Assembly (NCBI GenBank): GCA_029941465.1
Contig: JAPYQN010000005.1
Location: 1-38,063, forward strand
Reading direction: 5' to 3'
Length of the DNA: 38,063 nt
Source of the DNA: Gammaproteobacteria bacterium
GTDB taxonomy: Bacteria > Pseudomonadota > Gammaproteobacteria > Steroidobacterales > UBA11654
Both the position numbers and the translations under genes were made by a program. Shown here in pieces: positions 33,998 through 38,063 of the stretch (its first letter is position 1; the number at the start of each line of letters is the position of its first letter). The notes under the pieces are model-generated. The model saw only the letters and a list, made by a program, of their open reading frames with translations. It searched no databases and was not told the DNA's origin.

Positions 33998-34828
33998 TTA
34001 TTGGGCCGTCTTGGCCGCTTGTTTCAACTCTAATAAAGTCTGCATAGGGTTATTAGATTGCATTAATGCTGTCCCAATTAGAGCTCCCCTATACCCCCAG
34101 TTAACTATTTTTCTAATATCGCTTGGAACATTAATTCCACTTTCTGCCACACAGACCAAATCCTTAGGCAACGCCTCAGCTAGGTGGCCAAAACAAGCAA
34201 AATTTACTTCGAGAGACTTTAAATCCCTACAATTAACACCCAACATTATAGATCTCAAATGATTACTGAGCTTAGAAATCACACTAATACTCTGCTCCAG
34301 CTCCTCTTTATTGAACACTTCAACCAAAGCAAACATGTGATGCTTTTGTGCACGTTTGATCATGGTTTCCAATTGATCATCAGATAAAATACCAGCAATT
34401 AATAAAACCCCTGATGCACCAGAATAACAAGCTTCTGAAACTTGATAAGGGTGCACAAGAAAATCCTTTCGCATAAATGGGGTGTTTGGGTATTGTTTGG
34501 TTAGTTGAGATAAATCATTAAGAGATCCTAAAAATCTTGAAGGTTCAGTTAAGACAGAAATAATATCTGCGCCCCCTGTAATGTAGTTTTGGGCTTGCTG
34601 GCAAAGATCAAAATCATCTCGTGATAATCCACCAATAGATGGTGATGCTTTCTTTATCTCTGCAATGAGCGTGAAGCCTTCTTTATTTAAGGGCGCTGTT
34701 GTGTTCAATTTTTTATCCTCACAGCGCTCTAATAATTCATGCTCACTTGTACTTTGAGAGCTTGTCTGATATCTCTCAAGACTCTTGCTTGCCATGGTCA
34801 ATAAAAAATTGTCTATCGCTTTGATCAT
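33998..34828 (-). CDS. trpC: Indole-3-glycerol phosphate synthase
   Basis: This enzyme cyclises carboxyphenylamino-deoxyribulose phosphate to indole-3-glycerol phosphate. The 276-residue barrel contains the catalytic Lys in IAEIKKASPSIGG, MRKDFLVHPYQVSEA, the GVNCRDLKSLEVN segment and ESGINVPSD. It is unfused. Its start overlaps the trpD stop (ATGA). Confidence 0.97.
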   Translation of the reverse strand: MIKAIDNFLLTMASKSLERYQTSSQSTSEHELLERCEDKKLNTTAPLNKEGFTLIAEIKKASPSIGGLSRDDFDLCQQAQNYITGGADIISVLTEPSRFLGSLNDLSQLTKQYPNTPFMRKDFLVHPYQVSEACYSGASGVLLIAGILSDDQLETMIKRAQKHHMFALVEVFNKEELEQSISVISKLSNHLRSIMLGVNCRDLKSLEVNFACFGHLAEALPKDLVCVAESGINVPSDIRKIVNWGYRGALIGTALMQSNNPMQTLLELKQAAKTAQ

Positions 34829-35841
34829 GGTGTTTTTAACGAGTTAATCATTTGGGCTGCTGTGCCTTCATCAATTATTGATTTAGCCAACTCTATGCCT
34901 TCTTTTAAATTACTGACTGTGTTAGAAACCTCCAAAGCTAACCCAGTGCCTAGAATCAAAGCATCCCTATGTGGACCCTGATCCTTTTGGTTAAAGACAT
35001 TCATTAAAGCCTTAGCGTTGGTTGTTGCGTCCCCGCCTTTTAGGTCGTCCTCTGTGCACCTAACGATGCCAAAATCTTTAGGGTCCCTTATCATGCGCTG
35101 AACATGGTTAGGTTTCACATCGTATAGTTCAAATTCCCCTACCGGGGTTGGCTCATCCCAACCGTTTAAACCATGCACAATAAATGCTCGATCAATGTTC
35201 ATGCCAGATAAAGCTTCTGCCATCAGCTTTGCCATTGGGGAGCTGAAAGCACCAAGCAGATAAAAATTAGGTTGTGCAGGGTTTGTTAATGGTCCCAATA
35301 TATTAAACACAGTTCTAATGCCTAATGATTGACGAATAGGAGCAACATGTTTCATTGCTGGATGAAAAAATGGCGCAAATAAAAAGACAAACCCATGGTC
35401 TTTCAGAATAGCTTTAACCGTCTCAGGGTTATCGGCCAAAGGTATATTTAATGCCTCCAACAAGTCAGCGCTGCCAGATTTGCTCGACACAGATCGATTG
35501 CCATGTTTGACCACTTTTAATCCTGTGGCAGCACTTAAAAGAGCGGTTCCTGTTGACAAATTAAAGCTATTGGAGCCATCACCCCCAGTGCCCACAATGT
35601 CTATAGTTTTTTCGGTGCTATCTATTTCTATAGGTGTGGCCAAAGCTCTCATAGCATTTGCAAACCCTCTAACTTCTTCAGCCGATTCTCCTTTAATTCG
35701 AAGGGCGGTCAAAATTGCTCCTGCCATAACTGGGTTCATCTCACCCTCTGCAAGCAATTCCATTAAATCATAAGCAGAACGTTCCCCAATATCACTTTTA
35801 CTCATTAATGCGGATAAAATCTGCTGTGGGTCTTTAGTCAT
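34825..35841 (-). CDS. trpD: Anthranilate phosphoribosyltransferase
   Basis: TrpD transfers phosphoribose from PRPP to anthranilate, 338 residues. The PRPP and magnesium motif is GTGGDGSNSFNLST, the second substrate loop is KHGNRSVSSKSGSADLLEAL, and the anthranilate tunnel region includes FHPAMKHVAPIRQSLGIRT. It is separate from trpG, unlike the enterobacterial fusion. It starts 2 bases after the trpG stop and overlaps trpC by 4 bases. Confidence 0.97.
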   Translation of the reverse strand: MTKDPQQILSALMSKSDIGERSAYDLMELLAEGEMNPVMAGAILTALRIKGESAEEVRGFANAMRALATPIEIDSTEKTIDIVGTGGDGSNSFNLSTGTALLSAATGLKVVKHGNRSVSSKSGSADLLEALNIPLADNPETVKAILKDHGFVFLFAPFFHPAMKHVAPIRQSLGIRTVFNILGPLTNPAQPNFYLLGAFSSPMAKLMAEALSGMNIDRAFIVHGLNGWDEPTPVGEFELYDVKPNHVQRMIRDPKDFGIVRCTEDDLKGGDATTNAKALMNVFNQKDQGPHRDALILGTGLALEVSNTVSNLKEGIELAKSIIDEGTAAQMINSLKTP

Positions 35842-35843
35842 GG

Positions 35844-36425
35844 TTAGCCTCTTTTTTCTTGTTGTAAAAAGTTATGCATTAGTTTTTCACCTAAAGGGGT
35901 CAATATGCTTTCTGGGTGAAATTGAACACCTTCTATTAAATATGTTTTATGTCGAACTGCCATAATCTCATTGTCCTCTGTGGTTGCTGAAACATCTAAA
36001 CTCTTTGGAAGCGTTGTTATGTCAGCAGCCAAAGAATGGTATCTCCCCGCAACCAATGGATTGTCAAGATCTGTAAAAATAGTTGTTTGATCGTGCTGAA
36101 TAATTGAGGTTTTACCGTGCATTAATTGTTGTGCGTAGCCTATCTTTCCGCCGAAGGCTTCCACAATACATTGGTGCCCCAAACACACCCCAAGTGTAGG
36201 GATCTTAGGCCCAAAATATTGTATAAGCTGCATTGAAACACCTGCATCTGTGGGTCGCCCTGGGCCAGGTGATATTACTAAATGAGTTGGCTCTAGAGCT
36301 TGTGCCTGCTCAATATCAATAGCGTTATTCCTAAACACAATGACTTCAGCACCCTGGGTTCTAAAACCCTGCACTAGGTTATAGGTAAAGGAGTCAAAAT
36401 TATCAATCATAAGCATCTTCACCAT
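35844..36425 (-). CDS. trpG: Anthranilate synthase glutamine amidotransferase subunit
   Basis: This subunit releases ammonia from glutamine for TrpE. The class I amidotransferase has nucleophile Cys in LGVCLGHQCIVE, the oxyanion segment VISPGPGRPTDAG, and the His/Glu pair in VQFHPESIL. From ATG 36425 it has 193 residues (MVKMLMIDNFDSF); GTG 36428 is one codon upstream. The ATG overlaps the trpE stop (TGATG), keeping subunit ratios coupled. A PabA role as well is possible, since the family is shared. Confidence 0.95.
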   Translation of the reverse strand: MVKMLMIDNFDSFTYNLVQGFRTQGAEVIVFRNNAIDIEQAQALEPTHLVISPGPGRPTDAGVSMQLIQYFGPKIPTLGVCLGHQCIVEAFGGKIGYAQQLMHGKTSIIQHDQTTIFTDLDNPLVAGRYHSLAADITTLPKSLDVSATTEDNEIMAVRHKTYLIEGVQFHPESILTPLGEKLMHNFLQQEKRG

Positions 36426-37816
36426 CACACGCCCTCCTTAACCATTTTCAGGGCTGTTCTTAGGATTTCACTTTTTGCCATCACTTCATCAAATTCAGTT
36501 TCTGGGACGCTGTCAGCAACAATTCCAGCGCCAGCTTGAAAACAATAGCGCCCTTTAGAAAAAACAATGGTGCGTATGGCAATTGCCTGATCCATATCTC
36601 CATTCTTAGCAAAGTAACCAACTGTTCCTCCATAAACACCTCGCAGGTTTGGCTCAATTTTATCAATTAATTCCATGGCTCTAACCTTAGGGGCGCCAAC
36701 AAGTGTGCCAGCTGGAAAAGCAGCAGCAAACAAATCGAAAGCGTCTTTGTCTTTATCTAAAATACCTTGAACGCCGCTAACAATATGCATCACATGGCTG
36801 TAGCGTTCGATTGATTGATAAGGGTTAACGTTTATTGTGCCCTGTTGTGCAACCCTGCCTAAGTCATTACGTGCCAAATCCACCAACATTACATGCTCAG
36901 CAATTTCTTTATCATCAATCAATAATGATTGTTCATTTGCAAGATCATCTTCAGGGGTTTTACCTCTGGGTCGTGTGCCTGCGATTGGGCGAAGAGAAGC
37001 GGTGTTGTTACTAAGTCTAACCAGCGCTTCTGGAGAGGAGCCCACAACCTGGAATCCATCAATATCACAAAAGAACATGTATGGCGATGGGTTCACAAGC
37101 CTCATAGCCCGATAGACATCAAAAGGGTCTAGGTCGTAATCACCAGAGAAAGCTATGGATAAGACGATTTGAAAAATATCACCCTCATAAATATGGTGTT
37201 TGGCTTTTTCAACCGCCTTATAAAAAATCTCTGGCTCAATATTTGGTATGGGCTGAGAATAAGAAATATTTTGGTTTGGCTGGGTGGGTTCCAGTTTTAA
37301 CAAGTTAAATATATTAGTTTCTAATTCAAGCCGCTCTGCTTCTGTGCCTGAGTGAAGCACTGCAATTGAATTCTTTTCATGGTCAAAAACAAGCAGAGAT
37401 GTCGGCGCTAAATAAGCACAATCAGGTGGGTTCAGTATGCCTTTTTTATGCTGGGGCACAGGTAAGTGTTCAAAAAATCGGACCATGTCATAACTACTAA
37501 ACCCAACCAAGCCCCCACCAAAAGGAATATTAGAAATTCTCGGTTTTAGGGTGGGAATCTCATCCAATGTGCTTCTAAACAGATCCATCATCTCACCAAG
37601 TGTTTGAGGAGTATTTAAAACAGTCCCATTGACACTAAACTGCCCGCTCTTAACCTGAATGACATCTGACACGCCCAAACCAAGAAAAGAATAACGCGAC
37701 TGATCAACACCTTGCTCAATGCTTTCTAATAAAAAACACGGATCTAACGACCGCAGCTTAACAAAAGCTGAAGCCGGAGTTTCTGTGTCCATTGCTATGT
37801 CAAAATATTTTTCCAT
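36425..37816 (-). CDS. trpE: Anthranilate synthase component I
   Basis: TrpE converts chorismate to anthranilate with ammonia from TrpG, 463 residues. The feedback-inhibition motif LLES is present (residues 30-33), as are IFQIVLSIAF, GSSPEALVRL, the PIAGTRPRGKTPEDD segment and the C-terminal YFAKNGDMDQAIAIRT and QAGAGIVADSVPETE. The intact LLES motif fits tryptophan feedback inhibition, in line with the attenuator upstream. It is the first gene of the seven-gene operon. The ATG lies 6 bases past the attenuator T-run. Confidence 0.97.
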   Translation of the reverse strand: MEKYFDIAMDTETPASAFVKLRSLDPCFLLESIEQGVDQSRYSFLGLGVSDVIQVKSGQFSVNGTVLNTPQTLGEMMDLFRSTLDEIPTLKPRISNIPFGGGLVGFSSYDMVRFFEHLPVPQHKKGILNPPDCAYLAPTSLLVFDHEKNSIAVLHSGTEAERLELETNIFNLLKLEPTQPNQNISYSQPIPNIEPEIFYKAVEKAKHHIYEGDIFQIVLSIAFSGDYDLDPFDVYRAMRLVNPSPYMFFCDIDGFQVVGSSPEALVRLSNNTASLRPIAGTRPRGKTPEDDLANEQSLLIDDKEIAEHVMLVDLARNDLGRVAQQGTINVNPYQSIERYSHVMHIVSGVQGILDKDKDAFDLFAAAFPAGTLVGAPKVRAMELIDKIEPNLRGVYGGTVGYFAKNGDMDQAIAIRTIVFSKGRYCFQAGAGIVADSVPETEFDEVMAKSEILRTALKMVKEGV

Positions 37817-37821
37817 TTCTC

Positions 37822-37855
37822 AAAAAAAAACCCATCGCCGATTAGGGAGATGGGT
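37822..37855 (-). terminator. trp attenuator terminator (3:4 hairpin)
   Basis: On the minus strand ACCCATC and GATGGGT form a 7-base-pair stem around a 12-base loop that can add two G-C pairs, followed by nine T residues. It sits just before trpE and after a Trp-rich leader peptide, so it is the regulated terminator of the operon. Confidence 0.9.
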
Positions 37856-37917
37856 AAACCTTGTTATTTTAATCAGACAGGCTTGGCCCTCTCCTAGGAG
37901 AGCTTCCACCAATTGCC
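37846..37917 (-). promoter_or_regulatory. trp attenuator switching segments (1:2 and 2:3)
   Basis: The pause hairpin 1:2 pairs GGC plus TTGG (37917-37915 and 37912-37909) with CCAAGCC (37886-37880), and CTCTCC (37902-37897) with GGAGAG (37894-37889). The alternative antiterminator 2:3 pairs GGAGAGGG (37894-37887) with CCC and TCTCC (37854-37852 and 37850-37846), leaving one bulged A. That sequesters the terminator's 5' arm. A ribosome stalled at the Trp codons would cover segment 1 and favour 2:3. Pairings were found by eye. Confidence 0.82.
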
Positions 37918-37941
37918 TTGCTTTATAATCAACTTAACCAT
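37894..37941 (-). CDS. trpL: trp operon leader peptide
   Basis: A 15-codon frame reads MVKLIIKQGNWWKLS and then TAG. The two adjacent Trp codons (37911-37906) are placed just ahead of the attenuator hairpins, as in the enterobacterial TrpL peptide. Trp starvation would stall the ribosome there and permit antitermination. No Shine-Dalgarno sequence is evident, and the predicted transcription start is only a few bases upstream, so translation may begin nearly leaderless. Confidence 0.85.
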   Translation of the reverse strand: MVKLIIKQGNWWKLS

Positions 37942-37951
37942 AAGTTGGCAA

Positions 37952-37980
37952 AGTATCTCTTGTTAGACAACAATCGTCAA
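37952..37980 (-). promoter_or_regulatory. Promoter of the trp operon
   Basis: On the minus strand TTGACG (37980-37975) and GATACT (37957-37952) are separated by exactly 17 bases, a good sigma70 match. Initiation is expected near 37945. The spacer includes a short TTGT-CTA-ACAA inverted repeat that could be an operator, but it does not match the E. coli TrpR site. A perfect TTGACA lies slightly further upstream without a good -10. The rest, up to 38063, shows no gene I can support. Confidence 0.7.
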
Positions 37981-38063
37981 GAAGAAGATGTCAAACAGAA
38001 CAGGGTTACAGGTCATCTGAGTTATAAGGTTTTATTAGAGGAATCCAGCGGGGTACGTTGTTC

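Noticed and set aside
37889-37902. 14-base palindrome CTCTCCTAGGAGAG as a protein-binding operator
   Set aside because: It is explained better as part of the 1:2 pause hairpin of the trp attenuator.
37945-38063. Open plus-strand frame from TTG 37945 (MAKYLLLDNNRQEEDV...) to the window edge
   Set aside because: It would run through the trp promoter, has no Shine-Dalgarno sequence and matches no family I recognise. The edge makes it untestable.
38006-38063. Possible C-terminus of a gene upstream of trpE on the minus strand (frames ending at 38022 or 38006)
   Set aside because: Two frames are open for only 13 and 18 codons and neither gives a recognisable C-terminus, so no partial gene can be supported.

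Overview
The window is a compact, AT-rich stretch of bacterial chromosome with almost no intergenic space. The proteins are of gammaproteobacterial type: exonuclease I (SbcB), LptM, UbiB/UbiE/UbiK, HemX/HemY, YadG/YadH and a cytochrome c4-DsbA pair. Low GC, very short gaps, many 4-base ATGA overlaps and several GTG or TTG starts suggest a free-living, somewhat streamlined, aerobic (probably marine) gammaproteobacterium. That lineage guess is inference. One metabolic marker is unusual for the class: a diphosphomevalonate decarboxylase gene (mevalonate pathway) lies divergently next to the farnesyl diphosphate synthase gene ispA.

Layout. (1) 1-6.7 kb: mvaD (cut by the window edge), ispA, a YadGH-type ABC exporter, a YdiI-like hotdog thioesterase, a TSUP permease, molybdopterin synthase moaD-moaE, then dsbA and diheme cytochrome c4 on the opposite strand. 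(2) 6.8-11 kb: the ribosome-biogenesis GTPase yihA/engB, followed on the minus strand by lptM, polA, a small P-loop kinase and a small nucleotidyltransferase. lptM is a 49-codon lipoprotein gene. (3) 11-21.8 kb: a ten-gene plus-strand run: sbcB, an ACAD10/11-type acyl-CoA dehydrogenase, its APH-fold kinase partner, two paralogous metallo-beta-lactamase-fold proteins (the first with altered metal ligands), a deazaflavin-type nitroreductase, a two-domain 2-oxoglutarate/Fe(II) oxygenase, a PMT-like membrane mannosyltransferase, a DPM1-GtrA fusion and a cytidylyltransferase-cupin fusion. (4) 21.8-24.7 kb: an unrecognised protein with a tiny membrane protein ahead of it, a lipid kinase, a membrane-anchored azurin, an OsmC-like protein and ubiK. 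(5) 24.8-31.4 kb: hemX-hemY, xerC-ubiE-ubiB and a sulfotransferase. (6) 31.4-38 kb, minus strand: a complete operon of seven unfused genes, trpEGDCFBA.

The clearest regulatory element is in front of trpE. A sigma70-like promoter is followed by a 15-residue leader peptide with two adjacent Trp codons. After it come segments that can form the classical 1:2, 2:3 and 3:4 (terminator) attenuator pairings. The most speculative but interesting unit is the oxygenase-PMT-DPM1-cytidylyltransferase/cupin cassette at 17.1-21.8 kb. It reads like an envelope or protein glycosylation module that uses a lipid-linked sugar and is coupled to a double hydroxylase. No tRNA, rRNA, CRISPR array, insertion sequence or prophage was seen, and no stretch above 300 bases lacks a gene.
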